Notes: generated by a model not told the origin, from the letters alone. Counted from the stretch's first letter, positions 7,967-16,768 are shown. The stretch: DNA of 64,000 bases from Actinomycetospora lemnae (GCF_028737315.1 NZ_JAQZAO010000007.1:248001-312000), one strand, 5' to 3'. A program made the numbers and translations.

Positions 7967-8617
7967 ATGACGAGCACGACGGCACGCGCCTCCGAGCGCG
8001 CTCTCGCCGACCTGCGCGCGGCGATCCTCGACGGCGACCTCGCCGCCGGTGCGCACGTCGGCGAGGTCGAGACCGCCGAGCGGCTGGGGCTCTCGCGCAC
8101 CCCCGTGCGCGAGGCGCTCACGCGCCTGGCCGCCGAGGGGCTGGTCGAGCTCGAGGCCCACCGCGGCGCGCGGGTCACCCGGTTCTCCCGCGACGACCTC
8201 GACGGCATCTTCGACGTCCGCCTCGCCCTCGAGCCCCGCGCGACCGCCCGCGCCGCCACCCACGCCACGCCCGCGGACCTCGACGCCCTCGAGGCGCTCG
8301 CCCGCCGCATGCAGGAGCTCGGCGCCCCGGGCCCCGACCAGGACCTCGACGCCCTCGTCGACCTCAACCGCGACTTCCACGCGCGCCTGCTCGAGCTCGC
8401 CCACGCGCCGGCGCTCGCCGCGGCGCTGGCCAACGTCGTGCACACGCCCGTCGTCACCCGGACCTTCCGCGCCTACGACCCGGCCTCGCTCGCACGCAGC
8501 CTCGCCCACCACGTCGAGATCGTCGCCGCGCTGCGGGCCGGCGACGGGGACTGGGCGGGCGCGGTGATGCGCTGCCACCTCGGCAACGCCCGCGCCGTGA
8601 TGGTGGGTCCGCGATGA
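7967..8617 (+). CDS. GntR family regulator (FCD/FadR type)
   Basis: 216 residues. The N-terminal winged helix has the GntR hallmark LGLSRTPVREALTRLAAEGLVE (about residues 40-61) and the C-terminal all-helical FCD ligand domain contains the metal/ligand histidines in NRDFHARLLELA and HHVEIVAAL. ATG at 7967 follows CGGAGAGG. The stop overlaps the ATG of the isochorismatase (ATGA), so regulator and enzyme are coupled, while the PEP-mutase gene is divergent. The three probably form one small catabolic unit responding to an organic-acid ligand. Confidence 0.87.
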   Translation: MTSTTARASERALADLRAAILDGDLAAGAHVGEVETAERLGLSRTPVREALTRLAAEGLVELEAHRGARVTRFSRDDLDGIFDVRLALEPRATARAATHATPADLDALEALARRMQELGAPGPDQDLDALVDLNRDFHARLLELAHAPALAAALANVVHTPVVTRTFRAYDPASLARSLAHHVEIVAALRAGDGDWAGAVMRCHLGNARAVMVGPR

Positions 8618-9228
8618 GCGGTCCGCACGGCGCCCCGTTCGCGGGCCGCGTGGGCTGGGGGAGCCGGCCCGCCGTGGTCGTCGTCGACCTCGTGCGCGCC
8701 TACACCGAGCCCGGCGGGCCGTTCTTCCTCGACTCGCCGACGGTGGTCGACGCCTGCGCCGACCTCGTCGGCACCGCCCGCGACGCGCGGATCCCCGTGC
8801 TCTGGACGGTCGTGCGCTTCGCCGCCGACATGACCGACGCCGGCTTCTTCGCCGCCAAGGTCCCGTCGCTCGCCTGCTTCGCCGAGGGCGCGCCGGGCGG
8901 GTGGGGCGAGCTCGCGCTGGCGCCGGGGGAGGGCGAGGCGCTCGTCGTCAAACAGCACGCGTCGTCGTTCGCGGGCACCTCGCTCGGCGCGACGCTGCGG
9001 GCGCGGGGCGTCGACACGGTCGTCGTCGCGGGGGTGTCGACGTCGGGCTGCGTGCGCGCCACCGCGACCGACGCGCTCGCGCAGGGCTTCCGGCCCATCG
9101 TCGTCGCCGGCGCGTGCGCCGACCGGAGCACCGCCCTGCACGACCAGAACCTCGCCGACCTCGACGCGAAGTACGCCGACGTCGTCGACCTGCCGACCGC
9201 TCTCGACCGCCTCCGCGCGACGGACTGA
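8614..9228 (+). CDS. isochorismatase-family cysteine hydrolase
   Basis: 204 residues with the cysteine-hydrolase triad: Asp in VVVVDLVRAYTE (about residue 22), Lys in VVKQHASSFAGT and Cys in GVSTSGCVRATATDA. The pattern resembles N-carbamoylsarcosine amidohydrolase and related amidases more than true isochorismatases of siderophore clusters. It overlaps gntR by four bases and so is co-translated with it. Likely role: hydrolysis of a small amide or carbamoyl compound feeding the divergent PEP-mutase-family enzyme. This is inferred from neighbourhood. Confidence 0.83.
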   Translation: MSGPHGAPFAGRVGWGSRPAVVVVDLVRAYTEPGGPFFLDSPTVVDACADLVGTARDARIPVLWTVVRFAADMTDAGFFAAKVPSLACFAEGAPGGWGELALAPGEGEALVVKQHASSFAGTSLGATLRARGVDTVVVAGVSTSGCVRATATDALAQGFRPIVVAGACADRSTALHDQNLADLDAKYADVVDLPTALDRLRATD

Positions 9229-9386
9229 TCACAGTTCGCGGAGAGACCTCCCGCGGCGTCGGGAAGGACCGTTTCGTCGGCTCGACCTGCGTGAACGGTG
9301 GGTGTACACCAGGTGCTGACGACCCGGTCGTGCCCCTCACGCCGGGCCGCCTCCGTCGCCGCGAACGAGCGAGGAGCGCGATCGCC

Positions 9387-9749
9387 ATGAGTGAACGCCC
9401 GCTGTCCGACCGCCGCCGCCACGAGCACGCCGAGCTCGAGTGGGAGGTCCGCGCCTGGGCCGACCCGCCGGGCCACCGGCCCGACGCGGAAGGCTGGCAC
9501 AGCCTCGGGTGGAGCGAGAACCACGATGACGCGGTCGTACTGGCCCGCGCGCTCACCGAGTCGCGGCAGTACGAGTACGCCGAGGTCTGGGGACCGTGCG
9601 GGGAGGTGACGCCGGGCCGGGCGCGCATGTGCGAGCGGTTCCCCGAGCCGGACGCGGAGGAGCGGCAGGCGATGTGGCTGCGCGCGGCCGCCGAGCACTA
9701 CACCGACGGCATCGACCTGCCGCACCGCACCTTCGCCGACACGGTGTGA
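9387..9749 (+). CDS. hypothetical protein, 120 aa
   Basis: I do not recognise a family. The ATG at 9387 is preceded by GAGGAG at 9371-9376. The product is acidic and rich in Trp, Glu and His (ELEWEVRAWADPPG, GWSENHDDAVVLARAL, EYAEVWGPCGEV), with no signal peptide or membrane segment, so probably a small cytosolic protein. Codon usage (G/C third positions) supports it being real. It stands alone between the isochorismatase and a TetR gene. The 158-bp gap upstream (9229-9386) shows no clear promoter or hairpin. Confidence 0.6.
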   Translation: MSERPLSDRRRHEHAELEWEVRAWADPPGHRPDAEGWHSLGWSENHDDAVVLARALTESRQYEYAEVWGPCGEVTPGRARMCERFPEPDAEERQAMWLRAAAEHYTDGIDLPHRTFADTV

Positions 9750-9814
9750 GCGGACCTCACTCGGGGGTCCCGGGTCGCGTGGCGGTCCACGGCGACCCCC
9801 AGAACGTAAGTCCA

Positions 9815-9836
9815 CCTATCGTCGGTCGACCATAGG
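9815..9836. promoter_or_regulatory. TetR operator candidate (CCTAT...ATAGG)
   Basis: An imperfect 22-bp dyad, CCTATCGTCGG followed by TCGACCATAGG, ends on the AGGAG ribosome-binding site of the TetR gene at 9844. A further CATAG...CTATG pair (9831-9845) overlaps the start codon. Placement suggests autorepression. Confidence 0.45.
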
Positions 9837-9843
9837 AGCTGCT

Positions 9844-10461
9844 ATGTTCGATCGGCGAGGGGGTGGCGACGTGACCGTGACCAACCGCGAGGGCTTCTTC
9901 GACGCGGCGATGACGCTCCTCGCGCGCGAGGGCCGGTCCGGGCTGCGCCTGGCCACGCTGTGCCGGGCGGTCGGTGTGACCAGCGGGTCCTTCTACCACC
10001 ACTTCGGCGGCTGGGACGGCTTCGTCGAGGCCCTGCTCGAGCACTGGGAGACCGTCGACACCCGCCGCCTCGCCGAGCTCGCCGACCGCGAGCCCGATCC
10101 CGAGGGCCGCCTCGACGTCCTCAAGCACCTCGCGCTGACCTTCCCGCACGAGGCCGAGACCGCGATCCGGGCGTGGGCGCACGGCGACCCCCGCGTCGCC
10201 GTCGTGCAGGAGCGGGTCGACGAGCAGCGCCGGCGGGTCGTCGCCGACGCCCTCGTCGCGGCCGGGACGGACACCGAGCGCGCCGACCGGCTGGCCGACC
10301 TCGCGCTCGCCGTGCTCATCGGGCGTCAGCAGCGCCTCGGCACCACCGACGTCGGCGAGCTGCTCGCCCTGTTCGACGAGCTCTCCGCCCTCGGGGAGAT
10401 CACTCCTGCCGGCGGTGCCACCGGGGGTCGTGGAGCATGTCGACGAAGTTCGGGTTGTTGA
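9844..10461 (+). CDS. TetR family regulator
   Basis: 205 residues. The N-terminal helix-turn-helix is typical: LATLCRAVGVTSGSFYHHFGGWDGFVEALLEHW (about residues 37-69). The C-terminal domain is divergent, as usual for ligand binding. ATG at 9844 has AGGAG just upstream; GTG at 9871, preceded by GAGGGGGTGG, is a plausible alternative that removes nine residues. The 3' end overlaps the convergent phosphatase gene by 62 bp. A dyad covers its promoter/RBS. The target genes are not evident. Confidence 0.8.
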   Translation: MFDRRGGGDVTVTNREGFFDAAMTLLAREGRSGLRLATLCRAVGVTSGSFYHHFGGWDGFVEALLEHWETVDTRRLAELADREPDPEGRLDVLKHLALTFPHEAETAIRAWAHGDPRVAVVQERVDEQRRRVVADALVAAGTDTERADRLADLALAVLIGRQQRLGTTDVGELLALFDELSALGEITPAGGATGGRGACRRSSGC

Positions 10462-10876
10462 GCGCGCCGCTGCGCGCCCGGCGCACCAGGTCGATCGCCT
10501 CGTCCGGGTCGTGCCCGCCGCGGATCAGCGCCGCCGCCGACAGCAGCCCCGAGCGGTTGATCCCCGCCGCGCAGTGGATGAGCACGCGCTTGCCGCCGTT
10601 GCGCATGTCGTCGACGAGGTCGGCGAGACCGCGCAGCGTCGCGAAGTCGGGCGCCGGGCCGTCCTCGATGATCCAGTGGACGTAGAACTCGACGTCCTCG
10701 AGCGGCGGCGCGCTGCCGTGCAGGTCGAACACCGCGTCCCAGCGCTCGCCGGGCTCGGGGCTCCCGGACTGCCACAGCCCCGGCACGATCTCGTGGGGCG
10801 GCCACGGCGGCGGCTCCTCGGTGAGGTCGTCGCGCAGGTGCGCCGCGACGTAGTCGTCGTCCCGCAGATCAGCCAC
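10400..10876 (-). CDS. dual-specificity/tyrosine phosphatase-like protein
   Basis: 158 residues with the Cys-based phosphatase loop HCAAGINRSG (HCx5R, about residues 116-125) and a preceding conserved Asp-rich region, so it should form a thiophosphate intermediate on the Cys and dephosphorylate Ser/Thr/Tyr or another phospho-ester. N-terminal sequence IVPGLWQSGSPEP and DAVFDLHG match the atypical dual-specificity class. GTG at 10876 is chosen because GGAGG lies 7-8 bases upstream; the long extension further upstream in frame runs into the LysR gene. Convergent overlap with the TetR gene. Substrate unknown. Confidence 0.8.
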   Translation of the reverse strand: MADLRDDDYVAAHLRDDLTEEPPPWPPHEIVPGLWQSGSPEPGERWDAVFDLHGSAPPLEDVEFYVHWIIEDGPAPDFATLRGLADLVDDMRNGGKRVLIHCAAGINRSGLLSAAALIRGGHDPDEAIDLVRRARSGALNNPNFVDMLHDPRWHRRQE

Positions 10877-10941
10877 CGGTGGCCCTCCCGCCTCGCTGCC
10901 GTCGTCTCCATCCTGGCGACCCCGCGGCGGCCGTGCACGAC

Positions 10942-11832
10942 TCACGGCGTGACCGCCGCCGCGAACGCCCGCGCCGTCGCGGTCGGCGCCACCTGCCCCG
11001 ACCACGCCAGCACGATCGGCAGCGGGGCGGGCTCCTCCGCGATCGGCACGGCGACCACCTCGTCGCGTCGTCCGGCACCCGGGTCGGCATGGGCGAGCAC
11101 CGTGAAACCCAGCCCCTGCGCCACGAGCGCCCGCGCGGTCTCGGCGTTCGCCGTGCGGTAGCGGATGCGGGGTGACAGGCCGGCGGCGAGGCAGACCCCG
11201 AGGGCGTGCTCGGAGCTCGGCGGCAGGTCCAGCAGCACCATCGGCTCGCCGGCGAGGTCGGCCAGCGCGACCGGGCGCGTCCCGCGCAGCAGCGGGTGCC
11301 CGCGCGGCAGGACGAGGTGGGGCGTGTTCGCCGAGACCGGGGTCAGCTCCAGGGCCGGGTCGAGGCGGTGGTCGTAGACGACGGCGACATCGAGCTCGCC
11401 CTCGAGCAGTCCGCGCTGCAGCAGGTCCTGCGAGCCCTCGACGAACTCGACGCGCGCCCGCGGGTGCCGCGCGCTGAACCGCCCGATCGCTGCCGGGAGC
11501 AGCCCGGGGGCGAGCGTCGTGTAGCAGCCGACCCGCACGGTGCCGGCGACCTCGCCCGGATCGCCGCCCGCGGCGTCGGCGAGCTCCCCGGCCTCGCGCA
11601 GCAGCCGGCGGGCCCGGCGCAGCGTCTCCTGGCCGGCGGGCGTGAGCCGGATGCCGTGGGCGCGCCGGCGGACGGTGAGCTGGGCGTCGAGGGCGCGCTC
11701 GAGCTCGTCGAGGGCCAGCGAGAGCGCCGACGCCGAGACGTGCAGCGTCGCCGACGCCCCGGCCAGCGTCCCCGCCTCGGCGACCGCGACGAAGTACGCG
11801 AGCTGGCGCAGCGAATACGCAGGATTGCTCAC
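10942..11832 (-). CDS. LysR family regulator
   Basis: 296 residues, normal LTTR length. The N-terminal winged helix reads LRQLAYFVAVAEAGTLAGASATLHVSASALSLALDELER, followed by a linker helix (LRRARRLLREAGELADAAGG) and a periplasmic-binding-type effector domain starting near GTVRVGCYTTLAPGLLPAAIGRF. GTG at 11832. It is divergent from the Rieske/amidohydrolase operon starting at 11891 with only 58 bp between, the classic LTTR arrangement, so it probably activates that operon in response to its substrate. Confidence 0.88.
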   Translation of the reverse strand: MSNPAYSLRQLAYFVAVAEAGTLAGASATLHVSASALSLALDELERALDAQLTVRRRAHGIRLTPAGQETLRRARRLLREAGELADAAGGDPGEVAGTVRVGCYTTLAPGLLPAAIGRFSARHPRARVEFVEGSQDLLQRGLLEGELDVAVVYDHRLDPALELTPVSANTPHLVLPRGHPLLRGTRPVALADLAGEPMVLLDLPPSSEHALGVCLAAGLSPRIRYRTANAETARALVAQGLGFTVLAHADPGAGRRDEVVAVPIAEEPAPLPIVLAWSGQVAPTATARAFAAAVTP

Positions 11833-11890
11833 GTATCAGCCCACATACCTGAACTTTACAACGGATGTGGCGCGGCGCACGGTAGGTCCC

Positions 11891-12319
11891 ATGACCACCA
11901 CGCTGGACGGGTCGACGGGCGCGGGGGGCAGCGCGCCGGCGGCCCGGACCTACGACGTCGGCGCGAGCGACGAGGTCGCCGAGCGCGGGCGCCTCGTCGT
12001 CACCCTCGGCCACGGCACCGACGCCGTGACCGTCGGCGTCTTCCGCTTCCGGGACCGCCTCTACGCCTACGAGAACGTCTGCGCCCACCAGGGCGGACCG
12101 GCCTGCCAGGGCCGGATCGTCTCGCGGGTGCGCGAGCGCCTCGACGACGCGCAGCGCAGCCTCGGCCTCGTCTTCGACGACTCGGAGATGCACATCGTGT
12201 GCCCCTGGCACGGGTTCGAGTACGACGTCACCACGGGCCGCCACCCCGGCCGGCCGGACTACGCGCTGCGCCCGGTGACGGTCGCCGAGGAGGGCGGGCG
12301 GGTCCGTGTCACGGTCTGA
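11891..12319 (+). CDS. Rieske [2Fe-2S] protein
   Basis: 142 residues with the two Rieske ligand boxes CAHQGGP (about residue 63) and CPWHGFEYD (about residue 104). The boxes are separated by an unusually long loop of about 34 residues rich in charged residues. It has no membrane anchor and is thus a ferredoxin-like electron carrier or small subunit rather than a full oxygenase, since no catalytic non-heme-iron domain is encoded. ATG at 11891. First gene of an operon with a small protein (overlap 14 bases) and an amidohydrolase, divergent from LysR. Confidence 0.88.
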   Translation: MTTTLDGSTGAGGSAPAARTYDVGASDEVAERGRLVVTLGHGTDAVTVGVFRFRDRLYAYENVCAHQGGPACQGRIVSRVRERLDDAQRSLGLVFDDSEMHIVCPWHGFEYDVTTGRHPGRPDYALRPVTVAEEGGRVRVTV

Positions 12320-12611
12320 GCGCATCTCCGAGCTGGTCGACCAGCTGACCGCCGAGGTCGACGCCGGGCTCGGTGACGGGGCGATCGCGAAGCTCGACCC
12401 GGACGTCGCCCGCCGCCTGTTCTCCGTCGCGGGACGCCTCTACGCCGTCGCCGCCGAGGAGGACGCGCACCCGCCGACGGGCACCGACCTCACGCCCACC
12501 GAGGCGGTCGTGCTCGCGACCGCGGCGCTCAAGGCGCACGACCTCAACCCGTTCGACCTCGCCCTCTGGTTCTCGCGGACACGCAGCGGAGCAGAGCTGG
12601 ACCAGCGATGA
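12306..12611 (+). CDS. small conserved-looking protein, 101 aa
   Basis: I do not recognise the family. It starts at GTG 12306 inside the end of the Rieske gene and finishes ten bases before the amidohydrolase ATG, so it is firmly within the operon. Predicted all-helical (ISELVDQLTAEVDAGLGDGAIAKLDPDVARRLFSVAGRLY), acidic, no cysteines, no membrane segment. Position between a Rieske protein and an amidohydrolase suggests an accessory or interaction partner of one of them. Confidence 0.65.
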   Translation: MSRSERISELVDQLTAEVDAGLGDGAIAKLDPDVARRLFSVAGRLYAVAAEEDAHPPTGTDLTPTEAVVLATAALKAHDLNPFDLALWFSRTRSGAELDQR

Positions 12612-12621
12612 GGAGCAGCTC

Positions 12622-13830
12622 ATGACCATCGACGACGGTGTGCGTCGCCTGCCCACGCAGGAGATCACCACCCACACCGACAGCCGCGAGATCCTCGCCA
12701 ACGCCGCCCGGGACACCGAGCGCTACGGCCTCGACGACTACTTCATCGTCGACGTGGACTCCCACCATGTGGAGCTGGACTCGTGGCCGGAGATCCTCGA
12801 GTTCCTCGAGTCGCCGGTGCTCAAGGACACCGCGCACCAGATGATGCGCAACTGGCCGCAGGCCTCCCACCTGGCCCTGCACAACCACCCGCCCGGCCTG
12901 ACGATGCAGGACGTCTCCGGGCGCATCCCGCACCAGGCCTCGCTCGCCGAGGAGACGCCGGGGGCGGCGTCGGGGGCCGAGCGCGACGTGACGCTCGTGC
13001 GCCGGGCGATGGACGCGATGAGCATCGACCTGCAGGTCGTGTTCCCGCAGCCGATGCTCGAGACCGGCCTGCACCCGCAGCCCCAGGTCGCGAGCGCGCT
13101 GCTGCAGGCCTACAACCGCTGGTTCACCAGCCAGGTCCTGCCCCGCGAGCCGCGGGTCAAGACGATGCTCGGCCTGCCGTTCGAGGACCCCGACGCGTGC
13201 CTGGCGACGGTCGAGGAGTTCGCCGACCACCCGGGCGTCATCGGCTTCCTCGTCACCAGCCAGCGCCACGCGGGCGTGCACCGCAACGCCTACATGCCGC
13301 TCTACCGCATGCTCGAGGAGCGCGGCCTGCCGATCGGGTTCCACGCCGGCCCGAACCAGGCCGACTCGATGACGTCGACGATGAACCGCTTCCTGTCGGC
13401 CCACGCCATGAGCTTCGTGACCTGCAACATGACCCACATGACCAACTGGGTCATCAACGGGATCCCCGAGCGGTTCCCGGGGCTCAAGACGATCTGGATC
13501 GAGAGCGGCCTGGCGTGGGTGCCGTTCATGATGCAACGGCTCGACCACGAGTACTACATGCGCCAGTCCGACGCCCCGCTGCTGACGAAGCCGCCGTCGC
13601 ACTACATGCGCGAGATGTACTACACGTCGCAGCCGATGGAGTGGACCGACGACGCGCTCCTCGAGGCGACGCTGCGGGCGATCGACGCGCCGAACACGCT
13701 GATGTACTCGTCGGACTGGCCGCACTGGGACTTCGACGTCCCCGGGCGCATCGCGTCGCTGCCGTTCCTCGACGACCACGCCAAGCGCAACATCCTCGGC
13801 GAGACCGCCCGCAAGGTGTTCGGGCTCTGA
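12622..13830 (+). CDS. amidohydrolase-2 family protein (decarboxylase-like)
   Basis: 402 residues of the amidohydrolase_2 (ACMSD/gamma-resorcylate decarboxylase) group. The N-terminal metal motif is FIVDVDSHHVE (about residue 40), a central His lies in GLPIGFHAGPN, and MYSSDWPHWDFD near residue 360 holds the conserved Asp. These enzymes perform metal-dependent nonoxidative decarboxylation or hydrolysis of aromatic acids. RBS GAGGAG at 12610-12615. Together with the Rieske protein, the small protein and divergent LysR it forms an aromatic-acid catabolic unit; the substrate is not evident. Confidence 0.85.
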   Translation: MTIDDGVRRLPTQEITTHTDSREILANAARDTERYGLDDYFIVDVDSHHVELDSWPEILEFLESPVLKDTAHQMMRNWPQASHLALHNHPPGLTMQDVSGRIPHQASLAEETPGAASGAERDVTLVRRAMDAMSIDLQVVFPQPMLETGLHPQPQVASALLQAYNRWFTSQVLPREPRVKTMLGLPFEDPDACLATVEEFADHPGVIGFLVTSQRHAGVHRNAYMPLYRMLEERGLPIGFHAGPNQADSMTSTMNRFLSAHAMSFVTCNMTHMTNWVINGIPERFPGLKTIWIESGLAWVPFMMQRLDHEYYMRQSDAPLLTKPPSHYMREMYYTSQPMEWTDDALLEATLRAIDAPNTLMYSSDWPHWDFDVPGRIASLPFLDDHAKRNILGETARKVFGL

Positions 13831-13892
13831 CCTCTCGCCGCCCCGCGGACCGCGCTGGGCGCCCCGAGCGGTCGCGGGGTGGCTCGATCCAG

Positions 13893-13911
13893 CATGGTGA
13901 GGCTAGCCTTC
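13893..13911. promoter_or_regulatory. IdeR/DmdR-like iron box
   Basis: CATGGTGAGGCTAGCCTTC matches the IdeR consensus (TTAGGTTAGGCTAACCTAA) at 12 of 19 positions by eye, including the core AGGCTA-CCT. It lies 26 bp before the siderophore-reductase start. Repression under iron sufficiency is expected. Confidence 0.55.
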
Positions 13912-13936
13912 CTCGCATTCGGGTGAAGGAGGGTTC

Positions 13937-14800
13937 GTGGCGAGGATGGCGGTGCTGCCGCTGCTCGAGGTGGTGGCGACCGAACGCATCACCCCGCGCA
14001 TGCAGCGGGTGACGCTGGGTGGTCCCGCTCTGCGTGCCCTCGAGCCCGCGCCGCCCGCCGCGCACGTGCGGCTGCTGTTCGCCGAGCCCGGGGCGCCGGT
14101 CGCGCTCCCGAGCCCCGGCCCCTCCGGCCTGACGTGGCCCGCGGACTGCTCGCGGCCCTACGCCCGCAGCATGACCGTGCGCGCGCTCGACCGCGTCCGC
14201 GGCACGATGACCATCGACATCGCCCTGCACGGCGACTCCGCCGCCGGGCGCTGGGCCACCGCCGCGCACCCCGGCGACCCCGCCGGCGTCGTCGGCCCCG
14301 GCGGCGGCTGGGCCCCACCCGCCGACGCCCGCGCGGTGCTGCTCGCCGGCGACGAGACCGCGCTGCCCGCGATCGCCGCCCTGCACGAGGCGCTGCCCGC
14401 GGACCTGCCCGTCGAGACGGTCGTCGAGGTCGCCGAGCCCGACGACGAGCTGCCGCTCGCCCGCCCCGTGACGTGGGTGCACCGGGCGCTCGGCGGGTCG
14501 CTCGCCGACGCCGTGCGCGCCCGCGCCGTCACCGCCGGTGTCGCGGCGTGGGTCGCGGGGGAGGGGCACGCGGTCAAGGCGATCCGCGAGCACCTGCGCC
14601 TCGACCGCGGGCTCGCGCGCAGCCACTGCCACGCCATCCGCTACTGGACGCGCGGACGCTCCCACGAGGACTCCGACGCCACGTTCGGCGCCGCCCGGGC
14701 GGAGGCCGCGCGCCGGGGCATCGACCTCGTCACCACCCAGGACGTGCACGAGATGAGCTACGAGCTCATGACGGGCGGTTTCCGGCTCCCGCTGGGTTGA
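13937..14800 (+). CDS. siderophore-interacting protein (ferric-siderophore reductase)
   Basis: 287 residues of the SIP/ViuB family, cytosolic FAD enzymes that reduce imported ferric siderophore to release iron. Visible: N-terminal beta-barrel with SRPYARSMTVRAL (the R-x-Y-(S/T)-x-R FAD motif), AGDETALPAIAALHEALP (NAD(P)H domain) and AWVAGEGHAVKAIREHL, then HCHAIRYWTRG, the family C-terminal signature. Start GTG at 13937, with GGAGG about 5 bases upstream. An IdeR-like box lies in its promoter. It probably serves the NIS siderophore operon 3 kb away. Confidence 0.9.
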   Translation: MARMAVLPLLEVVATERITPRMQRVTLGGPALRALEPAPPAAHVRLLFAEPGAPVALPSPGPSGLTWPADCSRPYARSMTVRALDRVRGTMTIDIALHGDSAAGRWATAAHPGDPAGVVGPGGGWAPPADARAVLLAGDETALPAIAALHEALPADLPVETVVEVAEPDDELPLARPVTWVHRALGGSLADAVRARAVTAGVAAWVAGEGHAVKAIREHLRLDRGLARSHCHAIRYWTRGRSHEDSDATFGAARAEAARRGIDLVTTQDVHEMSYELMTGGFRLPLG

Positions 14801-14876
14801 CCGGCCGGTCCGCACATGATCGTCGCCCGTCTGGGGCAGACTCCCGACACCGACCGGGAGACGACGAGGAGTGCGG

Positions 14877-16748
14877 GTGGCCGACGAGGGCGAGCTGGTC
14901 GCCGAGCGCTACCGCGTCCTCGCGCGCGTCGGGCAGGGCGCGATGGGCGTCGTGTGGCGCGCCGAGGACGAGCGGCTGCGCCGGGAGGTCGCGCTCAAGC
15001 AGGTCTGGCTGCCCGCCGGCGCCGACGACCAGGCCCGCGACCGCGCCCACCGCCAGGTCTTCCGCGAGGCCCGGATGATCGCCCGGCTGCACCACCCGCA
15101 CGCGATCACGGTGTACGACGTCGTCGAGCACGACGACCGGCCGTGGCTGGTCATGGAGTACCTGGCGTCGCGCAGCCTCGCCGAGGTCCTCGTCGCCGAC
15201 GGACCGCTCGAGCCCGAGCGGGTCGCGCGGATCGGCCGGCAGGTGGCCGACGCGCTCGTCGCCGCGCACCAGGCCGGGATCGTGCACCGCGACGTCAAGC
15301 CCGGGAACGTCCTCATCGCCGACGACGGCCTGGCCAAGGTCACCGACTTCGGCATCGCCCGCGCCGTCGACGACGTCACCCTCACCTCGACCGGGATGAT
15401 GGCCGGCACCCCGGCCTACCTCGCGCCGGAGGTGGCGCGCGGCGCGGCCGCCGACTTCCCGTCCGACGTCTACTCGCTCGGCTCGACGCTCTACGCCGCG
15501 CTCGAGGGCGCGCCGCCCTTCGGGACCGGGGACAACCCGCTCGCCGTGCTGCACCGCGTCGCGTCGGGGGAGTACGCCCCGCCGACCCCGCGCGGGCCGA
15601 TCACCCCGCTGGTCGAGGCGCTGCTGCGGCCCGCGCCGGCGGAGCGCCCGGACATGCGGCGTGTCCGCGACGACCTGGCCCGCCTCGTCGCGGCGGAGGC
15701 CGGGACGGAGGAGGGGCCGGTGACGCCGGTGCTGGCGCGGCCGGAGCCGGCGCCGGACCCGGTGTCGCCCTCGAGCCCGCACCCGACGCCGACCTCGCAC
15801 CCGCAGGCCACCCCGGAGGCGTGGCGGGACCCGACCCCGACGCCGCCGCCGAGCGCTCCGGCCACGGCCCCGACCACGGCCCCGACCACCGCGCCGGCTC
15901 CGGAGCCGCACCGCGCGCCCGCACCGGTCCAGGTGGCGGTCACGTCGTCGCCGGCGTCGTCCGGGTCCTCGCCGGCGCCGGCGCCGGCGGCGGCGCCATC
16001 CTCGCCGGGACCGTCGGCACCGTCGGCGGAGCCGGCGGAGCCGGCACCCGGGCGGCACGGGCCCCCGAACGGCGCCGTGGCCGCACCGACGACCGCGCCC
16101 GCCACCCGCCCTGCCACCCGCCCCGGCACCCGCCCGGCCGCGACCGCGCCGGTCGGGGCCCCCGACCCGGACGAGTCCGGCGAGTCGGAGCGCGGGCGCC
16201 GGTGGCCGTGGGTCGTGGCCGCGGCGGTCGTCGTCGCGGTGGTCGCCGTGATCGCGGTGGCGGCGCTGCTCAGCACGACCGCCGACCGGCCGGGGGCCTC
16301 GGTCCCGGGGTCGACGGCGGCACCGGAGGCCGGTGACCCGACCGGGTCGGGCGCGGCGTCGCCCGACGCCGCGGGTGGGAGCGGCGCCGGCGGCGGCAGC
16401 AGCAGCGCCGGCGCGGGGCTCACCGGCAGTCCGGAGGACCAGGCCCGCCAGCAGGCGGTCATCGACTACTACGGCCTCATCCCGGGTCGGCTCGACGAGG
16501 GGTGGGAGCGCCTGACGCCGTCGTTCCAGCAGGGCACCGCCGGCGGCTTCGACGGCTACCGGCGGTTCTGGGGCACGATCTCGCAGGTGACCGTCCGCGG
16601 GGTGTCACCCGCCGGTGGCAACGAGGTCGACGCGACGGTGACCTACCGCTACGCCGACGGACGCGAGGTCGACGAGCGCACGGTGTTCCGCCTGGCCTTC
16701 GCCGACGGCATCTGGAAGATCGACGGGCAGCGTCAGGCCGGCGGTTAG
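14877..16748 (+). CDS. PknB-type Ser/Thr protein kinase, membrane-anchored
   Basis: 623 residues. Kinase domain about residues 10-270: glycine loop GQGAMGVVWRA, catalytic Lys in VALKQVW, HRDVKPGNVL, DFG in VTDFGIAR and APE in YLAPEVARG. A Pro/Thr/Ala-rich linker of some 150 residues follows, then one transmembrane helix (WPWVVAAAVVVAVVAVIAVA) and an extracellular C-terminal domain (PEDQARQQAVIDYYGLIP...) resembling the NTF2-like sensor folds of other actinobacterial kinases. GTG at 14877 is chosen since GAGGAG is 7 bases away; GTG 14871 would lack spacing. No PASTA repeats. Upstream gene is unrelated. Confidence 0.9.
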   Translation: MADEGELVAERYRVLARVGQGAMGVVWRAEDERLRREVALKQVWLPAGADDQARDRAHRQVFREARMIARLHHPHAITVYDVVEHDDRPWLVMEYLASRSLAEVLVADGPLEPERVARIGRQVADALVAAHQAGIVHRDVKPGNVLIADDGLAKVTDFGIARAVDDVTLTSTGMMAGTPAYLAPEVARGAAADFPSDVYSLGSTLYAALEGAPPFGTGDNPLAVLHRVASGEYAPPTPRGPITPLVEALLRPAPAERPDMRRVRDDLARLVAAEAGTEEGPVTPVLARPEPAPDPVSPSSPHPTPTSHPQATPEAWRDPTPTPPPSAPATAPTTAPTTAPAPEPHRAPAPVQVAVTSSPASSGSSPAPAPAAAPSSPGPSAPSAEPAEPAPGRHGPPNGAVAAPTTAPATRPATRPGTRPAATAPVGAPDPDESGESERGRRWPWVVAAAVVVAVVAVIAVAALLSTTADRPGASVPGSTAAPEAGDPTGSGAASPDAAGGSGAGGGSSSAGAGLTGSPEDQARQQAVIDYYGLIPGRLDEGWERLTPSFQQGTAGGFDGYRRFWGTISQVTVRGVSPAGGNEVDATVTYRYADGREVDERTVFRLAFADGIWKIDGQRQAGG

Positions 16749-16768
16749 GGACCTGACGCCGCCGACGA

